Positions 49,960-60,884 of a stretch of DNA of 64,000 bases are shown one piece after another. The translations under genes and the position numbers were made by a program. Within the stretch, counting starts at the first letter, position 1. Every line of letters begins with the position of its first letter. Origin of the DNA: Viscum album (lineage: Eukaryota > Streptophyta > Magnoliopsida > Santalales > Viscaceae); NCBI GenBank assembly GCA_963277665.1, contig OY728136.1, forward strand, positions 804,661,123-804,725,122. Reading direction: 5' to 3'. The notes under the pieces were generated by a model. It was not told the DNA's origin. It did no database searches and worked only from the letters and a program-made list of their open reading frames with translations.

Positions 49960-50640
49960 AGGTTTATTAATGATTATTTACCTATTAGTGTGAAATGATC
50001 GAGCATCAAGGACCAAAATTGATTTTCAGCCTCACCAAATTCATTTGTACAAGTAAATATTTATCATATAACTAATGATAAAATTATCAATGTCATATTA
50101 TGGTTTTGACTCCGTATGGTTGATCATGGACTAGTTGAAAATGATTTCACTATTTATATATATCTGGGACACTTTCTTCCATCATAAAGTTGGGCAGGAT
50201 ATAGTGCATCTCAATAGGGTTCTTAAGATTAATATTTTTATCCATGATTCCAATTTATTTATTTTTTTATAGGGGGATATTCAATGAAATTTATATATAT
50301 GTGTTCTTGAGAATTTCCGTCTATCCTTGGGAAAACAATCAGTATGATCATACCATCTATGTGTTAGACAAAATTACATAGGAATTCATTCTTGATTTTG
50401 GCAGTTCATAGGTGAAATATCTCACAGTAGTGGTGTTATATTATAATAATATTTTTTTGGAATCGATTCAGATGATGAATTTTGAGGCACTATAGTAAAG
50501 GATATTCTGGTCACTATTATATTGGCTAGAGGTTGTGGAGTAAGGGATTATGGATTGGATACTGGTGTTAGGGACATATGATCATATATTCTTGATCAAG
50601 AAGTAATTTTTGACAATTTAGAGAATGAATTGAATATAAT
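49960..50640 (+). pseudogene. Gypsy integrase remnant of another element
   Basis: 'MIEHQGPKLIFSL' near 49995 corresponds to VKAEHQRPAGLLQPL. 'IMVLTPYG*SWTS' near 50097 corresponds to YDSIWVIVDRLTKS. 'YYNNIFLESIQMMNFEALY' near 50442 corresponds to AYNNSYHSSI-M-PFEALYGR. Fragments then continue to about 50640. It lies directly right of the 39008-49330 element, so that element may have inserted into this one. No chromodomain-type tail follows. Confidence 0.65.
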
Positions 50641-53423
50641 GACCCAAAAGTATTGTCTTTTATAACAGATGATATGTTTGCTAGATTAATTTACATGTTA
50701 AAACCATTGATAATTAATTTTAACACATTATAATTAAATTATAATTAAATAAATAATAAAAAATATGAATATAAACAATTAAAAACTATTGCCTTTATAA
50801 CATAACGAATAATATTATATATTATTTAAAATGATAGAAATTAAAATGGATTTTTGTAAATTTTATATTCTGATTTAAAAGATAAAATTCCATATTTTAT
50901 AATTATAATTAGTTAAAAATTATCTTTTTTTAATTCTTCATATCAAAAGATACTAATAATTAAATTTTGAATCTTTTCTTAATTGATGGATTTTTTGTAA
51001 AAAAATATTATTTTCTATGAAAATTATAATTTTTAGGATTTTGACATTACATATGGGTATTTGAGATTTTTTTTAAAAATTCAAGTTAATTTTTAATGAA
51101 TTAAATTATTAAGTTAAATATATTATTTGAGTTTATAAATCCAATGTATAAAATATATTGAAGTAAATTAAATTTAAGTTTTAAAAAAACTGTTCTCAGT
51201 GTTTTCATTAAATGATATATTTTTGGGGAAGGACGAATTTATAGATTGACATGAGCAAATCATAACAATTATTTTCTTTATAATATATAAATTTAAGATA
51301 TTAAATTTATTGAAAATGATAATTTGATAATATAAAAAATATTAATATTCATAAAAAATATTTTCTTACAAAACAATTTTACACAAATAATTAGGTTCAA
51401 TATAAATTTAAATATTCACACCATTAGACCATTTCATTATTAAATGATTATAAATGTTTAAATCTTGTGGTTAAAATTATTTAATATATTTAATTTTATT
51501 TTTTCTCATTAAAATGAATTACTAAGATAAATATATAGTTACCCCGGTAAAAAGTAAAAAAGGTAAAAAGAATTTTAGTAATGGGAAATGGTGTAACAAT
51601 GTTGATTTTTTTTTTCAAATTGGTGGTAGTGGTTTGTATGTACCAGCACCCACATTATCCTACAATTTCATCCATTTTGTGTCTATTAACCCTTAAATAA
51701 CAACCTTACATTGTAAATGTAAGGTTTACTTCCAAAGCTACACATTTCCAATGATAAAAAGAACTCCAATTCAAGACTCAACATAAATTATAATTAATAA
51801 TTGAAACTATACAAATTTTATATTCCTATAACCCTCTCCCACATACCTATGATTCAAAATAAATTATATTTTCTCAATTTCTTCATCTTTGAGTAGTTTT
51901 TTGAAAGAAAATTCATGATTTCAACGTGAGTATTACATTTTCTTGCACATATATTTTACTCTATAAATTAAAAAATAATCTCTATCCAAATTAAATAATG
52001 TAATATGTATGATTCGTATAGTAAAATTTCATTATATTAACTTTTAATGTATTATATACTCCCTTCAATCCACATAGAAAAACCAAATAATGTTTACTAT
52101 TTGTTTTATGGTCTAGTGCCTTTATAAAGTCAATTATTTTTGTTTTTTCATCTTGTTAATAATTTTTTAATGATAAAAACAAAAAATATTATTATAAAGC
52201 CTAAAAATATAAATAATTACATTATAATACGTTTATAATTATATTATACACTACCATTCTCACCCAACAATATATAACATGTTAATTTTGGTTTGGTTTA
52301 ACTACTTACATGAATAAATGATATAATAATATATCAGGTATGATAATGGGAACATGTATAATAATATTTTTAAAAGTTTATCACAAATTAAATATAGTAT
52401 TTTGGTTATGTAATTTTTAGATTGGTTTTTTAAATTTATTGTCAAAATATCGTAATTGATTACTAAAATTACAAAAATAGCCTAAAAATGATTCAATATC
52501 ACGCAAATATAAGAGAAAATAATATAATAAATGAATATGACATTATATTAAATATTATATACGCATTTAAAAATAGAATAATATTATTCCAAATAATTTA
52601 TATAGAAAAATTTATTTTCATTATTCATCAATTTCAATGCATGAACAGAAAGTATATAAAATAATGTAAGTGTTTTCACCTCAATTTATCATTATTGAGA
52701 CATATTTTAATGTTATAAATCACATTATTACCATATAGTGTATATAAATTCCACGAATTTATTTTGGAATGGTTTATGATTTAACTTATGGGATTTACAT
52801 ATACTTATTATTTTCATGATTCCAATGAATTTTTATTCAATGAATACTGAATGCATTAGATTTTTGGAAACTCAACTAATATTTATTAAGTAATAGACCA
52901 CATTTTTTTGAAATGATGAATATAATATGTATATAATAATTCCAATGATGATATTATGTTTTAAAACTACTATATTTTCTATCTAATAATGTTTTATATC
53001 CATTTTTTCTTCTATAGTTATTTCATTTATACACTATGAGATTAAAAATAATTATTCCTATACATTATCATGAAACATTCATTTAAAAGTATAGATTATA
53101 CATTTATGAAAAAGTATTCCTTATTATTTTCAATGATATTATGTTATATCTCTTTTACCAAAATATTTCTCATTATCACATTTTTAAATGATTTTTTATA
53201 AACTGTAAGAATGATGTGGGTCTTGTCAAAGGCATATTTTTTGTATAAAAATTATTTTATTCTCAAAATCTTATATTTTATCGTATAACCCACAATTTAT
53301 TATTTAAAAAATAAAAATTTTATGATTCATAATTTAAATGTATAATTTTAAAAAATTACCTTTAATTTATTTTTAGATACTATGGAATTTATTTTAAACT
53401 ACATTTTGAAAATAATTTACAGG
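50641..53423. other. AT-rich interval, possibly LTR of the preceding remnant
   Basis: No coding remnant was found. 'taaaaagtaaaaaaggtaaa' near 51549 and a less AT-rich stretch at 51600-51900 with 'ataaccctctcccacatacc' near 51829 look like an LTR promoter and leader. A short perfect inverted repeat is listed separately. Confidence 0.3.
51702..51726. repeat. Perfect short inverted repeat (hairpin)
   Basis: Arms 'aaccttacatt' and 'aatgtaaggtt' are perfectly complementary over 11 bp with a 3-base loop, 'gta'. The arms lack the run of T expected of an RNA polymerase III terminator. Function unknown. Confidence 0.7.
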
Positions 53424-55645
53424 TGTAAGGTCTTGATCATTTTTGTAGATGTATTAAGCTAGGTTAATGGAATTTTTTTTTCTATTGATTACTTTTTATT
53501 TATGTTTTAAATTGGTGTGTTTTGGGTGAAAATTTGTGAAATATAGAAGAAATTGGATAATTCATAGTTTTCACTAGATTTGTTAAATCGTGTTCCCTCT
53601 TTGGAAAAACATTGCACCTCCATAAAAGAGGTTTTCAGTTAGGCACACCGTTAGGGAAAACCATGCGCCCTGAGAAAAAAATTATTCATACATGATTTAA
53701 ATTCCTTATAAATTATTAAAATATTTCATGAACAACTGTCTAATAACCACAAACACCCTAGCCCAAAGCATAATCGATTTCACTCAATTCAAGATCCACC
53801 TAGAAAGAATCCATTGTCATCCAACCTCCATTCTAATTGATTCAAATCCCAATTGGTAGCTCTATATCTCTTTGTGTATGTGGTTTCTTCCCGATTTATT
53901 TCTGATCTATCTTTCTATCTCTCTCCTTATATTATCATTATTTGGGTGGTTTCATATATATATATTTTTTGGATATAGATCTAAATTTCATGAATCTAGA
54001 TCTATTATTTTAAAACAAGATATAAAAATAAGAGATATTTATTTGTTCAATATTGGATTTAGGTTTTATATGTGGATCTTATTATACAACATTATTCTGT
54101 AGAAATTAAAAATTTCTAGTGGTTAAAAGTTCAGCAATGAATAGTAGTATGTTGTGTATAATTAAAATCATAAATTCTTGATTGAAATTATGTATATGTA
54201 ATTGTAGAATATTTATTATCTGTTTAGAAATTGAGTTATTATTTGAATTAATTAATTTTATTAATAAATTAATTAAAGAGATGTGAAATTAAGGATTTTT
54301 TTAATTATAGATAGAATTAATTAATTGATGAATTAATTATGATATATTGGGTTTTTTGATATTTCATATTTTATTGTTCAATTAATTATGATATATTTAG
54401 TATGTTGATTTGAGATAATTAATTGATAAAATAATTATGATATTATGATATTTTATAATTGAGATAATTAATTGTAGAGTAACTATGGGATATAGAATTA
54501 TGGGATATTTATTAATTAAAAGGTGATTTACTTAATGTGTTTTATGTTTTTAATTAATAGATAAACTAATTAAGTGTAATTTTTTGATGAAATAGGATTT
54601 CAATTAGTAATGAAACTCATGTGGAAAATTAGTTATTAAATTAATGATGTGTTGGTGAATGGTTACATGGACATTAAATTATAATATTATGAATGGTAAC
54701 ATGGTTATTCAACTATAAAATTTAGAATGTTAACATGGTTAATAAATTGTGATATTATGAACGGTTACATGGTCATTCAATTGTGATATTAGGAATGGTA
54801 ACACATTCATTCAATTGTGATATTATGATTGGTAACATGGTCATTAATATAAGTGAATATTAATGGTAATATAGTCATTTCAATTTGAAATATGAATGGT
54901 AACATGGCCATTCATGTATGAATTAAGTATGGAAATAATGGAATTCTGAGTTATAATACCCTATGAGAGTAGTTCATACTCTCGTAGGGGATAAAGAATG
55001 TATTATGACATGGATGTCCAAGGGAACATGGGGGTTTTTGTGGTTATCTTAATTGTAGTGGATAATGAGATAACTATTTATTTATGTGTTGTGATTTATT
55101 ATTTATAGAAATACATACACAGTTATATGACTAGATATTGTTTTAGACGCCCTTGACGGTGTACTATGAGAATACTCACACCCTACATAGACTACATGAG
55201 GGGTACCAAAATTGATTTCATGGTTTACAAATAGGATAAAGGTAAAATAATGTTTGTTAGATGGATGATTTGGGTTAACGCATCGATAAGGGAACCAAAT
55301 GTGGGACCCACTTGGGGAGTTCATGGTGTATTTACTTTGGAGTTTTATTTTGACAACTAGCATGTAAATTAGCATGGAATGTCCATTGTTAGTTTTGATA
55401 TTGTATTTTTAGTTTTTGTGATAATTTCATATTAGAATAATTATTGTTACAATTATATATTTGGTTACTATCTATTTATTTTTCACTAGGGTTTTACTAT
55501 AAAAAATATGGTATAGTCTCTCTATTATTGATATTAGACACTCACCGCAAGTTGGTAGTCTCTATTGAATGAGGAAGTGTGCTTGATGTCATGTAGAGGA
55601 CTGGCTCGTGGAACCATTGTGTGGAATCTGGGTGAGGATGTTTCA
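53424..55645 (+). repeat. 5' LTR of the 53424-63077 element
   Basis: Starts TG and ends CA. It shares with the 3' LTR the stretch 'gattactttttattt' near 53487, the ~42-bp repeat array, 'actcacaccctac' near 55170 (compare near 62600), and the end 'gtgtggaatctgg'. The open frames inside it at 53872-54102 (plus) and 55103-55375 (minus) are not conserved in the 3' LTR and are not counted as genes. Confidence 0.85.
54645..54930 (+). repeat. Tandem ~42-bp repeats in the 5' LTR
   Basis: About seven units of 'gaatggtaacatggtcatt' followed by 'caattgtgatattat' are visible, with period 40-45 bp. The array recurs in the 3' LTR at about 62105-62345, so it predates insertion. Confidence 0.8.
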
Positions 55646-55648
55646 ATG

Positions 55649-55660
55649 TGGTATCAAATG
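55649..55660 (+). other. Primer-binding site (initiator tRNA-Met type, decayed)
   Basis: TGGTATCAAATG lies three bases after the 5' LTR end. It matches the first eight bases of TGGTATCAGAGC and diverges after that. Confidence 0.75.
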
Positions 55661-56348
55661 AATTTTATTTTATTTTTATTTTATATTAGTATTTGGGGAT
55701 AATAGACAAATTAATAAGATGAATTAGGCCCTGGTTAAGATATAATGCATGGGAGTAACTAACCCATGTATGGGGTTAAAATTCATTTATCCAATGTGGA
55801 ATTTTTTTATTGTTTAATGTTGTTACAATTTACATTTTTAACCTTGGGTGACACACTTGTGGCATGATGTGATAATTGTTTTGATATTTTCTGAGATTTT
55901 ACTCATGTAACATTATAAAACAATAGTTGATGTTTCATGAATCAATCTAGGAACATAGGATAATTATGTAAAATGCTTCATTTTTTGTACACATGTGAAC
56001 ATGGGTTATGGGTATGTCTTTGAACATGAACTGTTGTCTCCTTGATTATGAAATTAAACTAAAAAAATGGGGTCTGACTTGAAATTGAGAAATATTTTAA
56101 AATTATGGAAGATAATAATAAATTAGTATTTAAATAAAAAACATGAATAATGAGAATGTGTTTACCCATTTTAAATATAACCTAGGTGTATGATGGATAA
56201 GGTAAGTTATAATGGCACATTTTTTACTATGTGGAGAGGATTGGGGAATGGAGCAGTTGTGGATTGTTTTTTTACATTTTCAAAAACATGTTAATGTTGT
56301 GTTATGTGTCCTAAAACTTGTTTTTAAAATTGTATATATTATTCTTCA
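55661..56348. other. Untranslated leader between PBS and gag
   Basis: No motif recognised. It includes 'ggccctggttaagatataatgcatggg' split around 55727-55752, with no parallel elsewhere in the window. Confidence 0.3.
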
Positions 56349-57340
56349 ATGATGATTTTATTGAGAGAATTAAAAAAGAACATGATGGGGGATGATCTTT
56401 TAGTCATAGAAGATGTGGAACTCATCATTCTGGTTGAGGAAGAAGGGGACATGTTTCAATATCACATTTCTCAAACCATGAAATTCATGGAAAGAGAATC
56501 ACACTGGGTTGTGATGATAATATATAACATGAAAAGTGAGTTTCAATTGAATAACCCTATTACTTTTATTGGAGAGGGTGGATCTGAGGGAGTTGAGTTA
56601 TGGATTAAGTATATCTAGAAGATACGTCATAATTTTGAGACTCTACCTTAGGTGATGGTTATGTTGGAAAATTATATACTATGAGGATCAACAAAAAACT
56701 GGTGGGAAATTATGTCATAGATTGTACTTGATAATGTAATGTTATGGAAGAAAATAATGGGGAAGTTGTAGAAGTATTTATATCTAGAGACATAGAGGTA
56801 TGAGATTGCTGCTATGTTAATAAGGATGACTCAGGGGAGTATGTCAATGATGTACTATGCTGGGTGCATTAAAGACTTTCATTTCATTGATCAAGCATTG
56901 GAAGAAGATGATACAAATATGAAGATGGGTTTCTAGGATGGACATTAATGTAATATTATGTCCCAGGGTGACCTCTATTGGCTAATGAAGTTTTCTAAGG
57001 CTGTGGACCAGGCCCTCAGAACCGAGTGGAACTTGAAGGATGTTCCATTATTGGAAGTGGGGTTTCTAATGGATGGCCAGGAGGTACCTTTTCCGATTAT
57101 AGATAACATTGATATGAAAATGATAGCCATGGTAGTGGGAATTAGAGTACCAAGAAAGCGGGATTTGTTGCTCAGGATATTACTCAAGTGATATTCCAAC
57201 AATGTGGTAGAGAGGGAAAATATTGTAGATATTATCCTTGACCACCGATTAGGTTATTGTCTTGTGAGAATATGGGACATATATAAATGTTCGGTATGAC
57301 CGAGTGACCGATGGGCTATTAGGGTGAGGCTATAAAGAAT
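56349..57340 (+). pseudogene. Gypsy gag remnant
   Basis: Gag forms the virus-like particle core. The open stretch 56349-56618 ends with 'NPITFIGEGGSEGVELWIKYI', corresponding to the FxGxxGxxxAExWI signature of retrotransposon gag. 'NWWEIM' follows near 56700. A further open stretch at 56958-57191 reads 'LYWLMKFSKAVDQALRTEW', the helix before the zinc-binding tail. Near 57200-57300 a decayed zinc knuckle can be read ('CGREGKYCRYYP', then 'CENMGHI' with a following Cys after a frame change). Stops at 56619, 57192 and elsewhere break the frame. Confidence 0.8.
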
Positions 57341-57517
57341 CAGTTTGTAGGGAGTGAATATTCTACACTATATCATGATGGAAGGAGGAGTTCTATAGGT
57401 GTTGGTGGTAGATTTTGTTTGTTAGGTGCTTATGGGGAAGTGTTCCCACACAAACAGAGTGGTGCAGCTCAGGGGAATCCGACTGTATCACTTGGAAGAG
57501 TATCATGACATTTTCAT

Positions 57518-57730
57518 GTGGTTCAACATACACATGTGGAAAGTGAGGGTAGACTATCATTAGTGATAGTTAATATTCATTTAGATTATATATTATCTAG
57601 TTTCTTATTTGATACTAGTGCCTCTAATTCCATTATTTCAACCAAACCATTTAATGGTGTGAAACTGTTGGTGTATTTTGTGAGTGGAATGTTGACTATA
57701 GACACACATATTGGGATATTGTTGAGATAA
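57518..57730 (+). pseudogene. Gypsy aspartic protease remnant
   Basis: 'SSFLFDTSASNSIIST' contains the active-site motif at 57608-57631, where families read LFDTGASHSFIS. The Gly of DTGA is Ser here, a change that would be expected to harm the enzyme. 'VSGMLTIDTHIGILLR' follows. The open stretch stops at 57730. The remainder up to about 58000 contains decayed protease tail and linker. Confidence 0.85.
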
Positions 57731-58009
57731 ATCTATTTCTGTAGGGGATGTTCTCTCTAGATTGTAGAGTATCACTTTTTGTGGGATATTTACGTCCTTG
57801 ACATGTTATGTTTTTACCTAATTATTTATATAGAATGGCTCGTATCAAAATTATCCCACAAAAATTGGTACCAATGGATAGTATCTTTTACATATCTTAA
57901 GGGTGATATCTATATCCACTGTGGTGATTGGGATATCTAGGGATTCTGAGAATGTATAATTATTCAGAAACTATGAGATATTACATCTAATGTTTCATGT
58001 TTTTTTTCT

Positions 58010-59400
58010 AGATGATGAGGGGGTAATACAAGATGTTTTTCCACTGATAGTGGATCATTTTCTGGATTTGTTTTCGAAATTATTATTCGAGCTTCTACAT
58101 GAGGATGATTAATAATTATCCATTGATCTCATTATGGGGGATTATCCAGTTTCTATTCTAGCATAAAATATGAAACATATTGTGATTCAAAATCCCATGA
58201 CTCTGTTGGAGTAGTTTGATGATACGAGATTTACTAGTCCGATTCTGTTACCTAGGGGTTCACTAGTGTTGTTTTTTAATAATAATATAGAGAGTTTGTG
58301 ATTATGTGTTGAATACTAGAAGTTTCACAGGATGAAAATGAAGAAACAATATCATCTTACAAGTATCGACGAACTTGTTTGAAATGATAAGAGGAGAACC
58401 TATCTTTTACAAGATATAAATGAGATAAGGGTATCATTAGTTGAGATTTCAGGATTCTCATATATTGTGAACTACTTTTAGATGAAGGTATGACCTTTTT
58501 GAGTTCATCGTAGTTCCATTTGTATTGATGAACATAACATCAATTTTTATAGCCATGATGAACAGGATCGTTCATCTACACCTATATTAGTTTATGGCAG
58601 TGTTTGTGGATGACATCGTGGTGTACTCTAAGACTAATGATGATCACACTCAATATCTTAACACCATTATTAGTACATTGAGATAGCATCAACTATATGC
58701 AAAGCTAGCTAAGTGTCAATTTTTGATTGATCAGGTAATCATCCTGTGTTACATCATCTCAGAGGAAGGTGTGTAGGTAGATCCATATAAGGTTCATGTA
58801 GGGGTTTCTTGAGAACCTCTAATGAATGTATTCATTTTCCATATCTTTTTGCAGTTAGTTGGATTTTATGAGAGTGTTGATACAAGGCTTTTATAATTTG
58901 ATAGAATCAATTTTGGGTTGACCAAATAGGTAAAAATGAATGACTGGCCAGGAGAATATGAAATTTATTCCAATAACTAAAGAAGTGCTTGAAATTGACA
59001 CTAATCTTGGTCCTACCTAAGCCCAATGAGGAGTAAACAGTGTATTGTGAAACATTTGGAATATATACTGGAATATTTTTGATGTTGGGAGACTGATATG
59101 TGGCTTATGGGTCTTGTAAGTTTAGGATACATGACAAAAATACCTTACACATGACCTCAAGTTAGAAACAGTTTTCATGCCTTAATTCGTCAGGGGGAAT
59201 TATCCATTGGATGAGAATTTAACTTTGTATACAGATCACTAGAATTTAAAGTATACATTTTCTCAATGAGATTTAAATATTTGGCATCAGTGGGTGTTTG
59301 ATTATATGATTTCATTTGATTTTGAGATATAATATAAACTTTGTAAAGGAAATAGTGTGGAAAACATATTTTGCAGAAAAACTCAGACTCAAGCGATTCA
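58010..59400 (+). pseudogene. Gypsy RT and RNase H remnant
   Basis: RT begins near 58040 ('VDHFLDLFSKLLFELLHED', corresponding to the EFPDVFPEELPGLP lead-in). 'LCVEY*KFHRMKMKKQYHL' lies near 58298. 'FVVPFVLMNITSIF' lies near 58510, corresponding to MPFGLTNAPAVF. The active-site strand 'VFVDDIVVYSKTNDDH' is intact at about 58600-58647. 'YAKLAKCQFLIDQV' follows near 58697. RNase H is seen near 59035-59400 ('YCETFGIYTGIFLM', then 'YVAYGS'). The catalytic FVDD motif is preserved despite stops on both sides, which fits random decay from a once-active copy. Confidence 0.88.
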
Positions 59401-59439
59401 AGAGTCCAGTTTGAGTGTAAGATGATGACCTTACTGGAT

Positions 59440-60300
59440 AAGATACATGTTGTGGTTTATAAGGGTCATTATAGGATTCCAATTATATTAGTTTAAGTGG
59501 ATTATATAATTATGAGATGGATCAGGGATATAATGTATGTGGACATGAAGTGTTTGGCCTTAAATGGAATCCTTGAATGTGGGAAATCACCTTCTATTTG
59601 AAGGATAGATGAGGATGATATCATTTATGTTAGGAATCTGGTTAGTTTATGGGAATAAAAAATAATAAAATAGAGTTCATTACATGATGGTAGATTTATT
59701 ATTAGTTGAAGGATAAGAATTAATGACATGGTGGTTTACTACAACTATTTCTTATTCCAGAATGGAAGTGGGATAACATTACCAGGGACATTGTGGTGGG
59801 TCTACCAAGGAATCCTATAAATAATGATGATATTTGGGTTATTATGGAAAAAGTTATTAAGGTAACATGTTTTGTTCCTATACAATAATCTTCATCAATT
59901 GATCATTTAGGAGAAATATATGTTTCGAGGATATTTGATCTCTAAGGGTTCCCAAAGAATATAGTTTCAGGCCCTGATTCATCCATTAAATGTTTCTCCT
60001 TGTGGGGCTTGTAGAAGGTTCATGGTAGGTAGGTTTTATTGGGAATGAATTTACATTAATAGAAATATAGGAAGTTAGTATGTAAAATGAATGTTCTTAA
60101 GTGTATTCTATGATCATACATCCCAGACATTAGTTGGAATTGGGAGAAGAACCTATCTTTGGAAGAGTTTTTCGATAAAAAAAAATTATCAAGAAATGAT
60201 ACATATGGTACCATAAGTTGATATTTATTGTAGAAAATTGATATCTCCATTATAATAGATGTAATAATTTGATTCATAATTGATGGGATTGAGTCTCACA
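59440..60300 (+). pseudogene. Gypsy integrase remnant
   Basis: 'EWKWDNITRDIVVGLPRNP' starts near 59761, corresponding to EWKWEHITMDFVVGLPRT. It is followed by 'DDIWVIMEKVIKV' (near WVIVDRLTKSAHF), 'SIDHLGEIYVSRIFDL' and 'GFPKNIVSGPDSSIK' (near GVPxSIVSDRDPRFT). The first catalytic Asp is kept as D of TRDIVV. The SDRD of the second motif has become SGPD. The zinc-binding lead-in before 59760 is not clear. Confidence 0.85.
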
Positions 60301-60389
60301 ATCAATCTATCAGATATGATACAGTTTTTTCGAAAGTGTATGGTTATGAATCAATGTTATAATTAGTTGTATGTTGAAAGACAACGACA

Positions 60390-60800
60390 ACGCCTAGAGT
60401 TTTGATATAGTGATCATGTATTCCTTAAGGTGTCTCCTATATTGGGAAACCACATAATAAATATTAATGGAATGTTTTCTCCCATGTTTGTTAGATCGTT
60501 TGATGTTTTGTAGAGAATTGGGCTGGTGGAAAATCGATAGTCTCTTCAATAGAAATAAAATGATACGTATGATGTTTTCCCTGTGTCCTAAACATGATGG
60601 TATCACCCCAACCCTTCTCATGTGATATATATGGATGATATAGAGAATGAGATAGATTCTTACTTTGAGGATCATCTGATATGTGTGTTGGATCGTAGTG
60701 AGAATGTTTCGTTGGGAATGATTGTGATGATATTTAATGTATTGTGGAAACAATGATGTGTGCAGAACAAAACATTTTAGTGGGAAGGTGATATGATGGA
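60390..60800 (+). pseudogene. Gypsy integrase tail and chromodomain-type region
   Basis: 'DHVFLKVSPILG' at about 60411-60446 corresponds to DHVFLRVSPMKG. It is followed by 'FVRSFDVL*RIG' (near FIGPFEILERVG), 'YDVFPVS' and 'YHPNPSHVIYMDD' (near YxPDPSHV). Further on is 'VLWKQ' with a W-E stretch, corresponding to the chromodomain-like VLWRN--EEATWE. The long minus-strand open frame 60394-60804 lies exactly opposite and is a shadow. Confidence 0.82.
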
Positions 60801-60872
60801 CCAATAGCCTAACATTTTTTATTTTTAATCTTTTATATTATTGGGAGTACAACCAGAGGATGGGATGTTATA

Positions 60873-60884
60873 TTTTGGGGAGAT
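60873..60884 (+). other. Polypurine tract of the 53424-63077 element
   Basis: 'ttttggggagat' directly precedes the TG of the 3' LTR. Confidence 0.55.

Noticed and set aside
55103..55375. 90-codon minus-strand open frame in the 5' LTR
   Set aside because: Not preserved at the matching place in the 3' LTR (about 62520-62790).
56975..57202. 75-codon minus-strand open frame
   Set aside because: Antisense to the gag remnant at 56958-57191.
60394..60804. 136-codon minus-strand open frame
   Set aside because: Lies opposite the integrase tail and chromodomain-type region of the gypsy element. The plus-strand reading matches a known family and this one does not.
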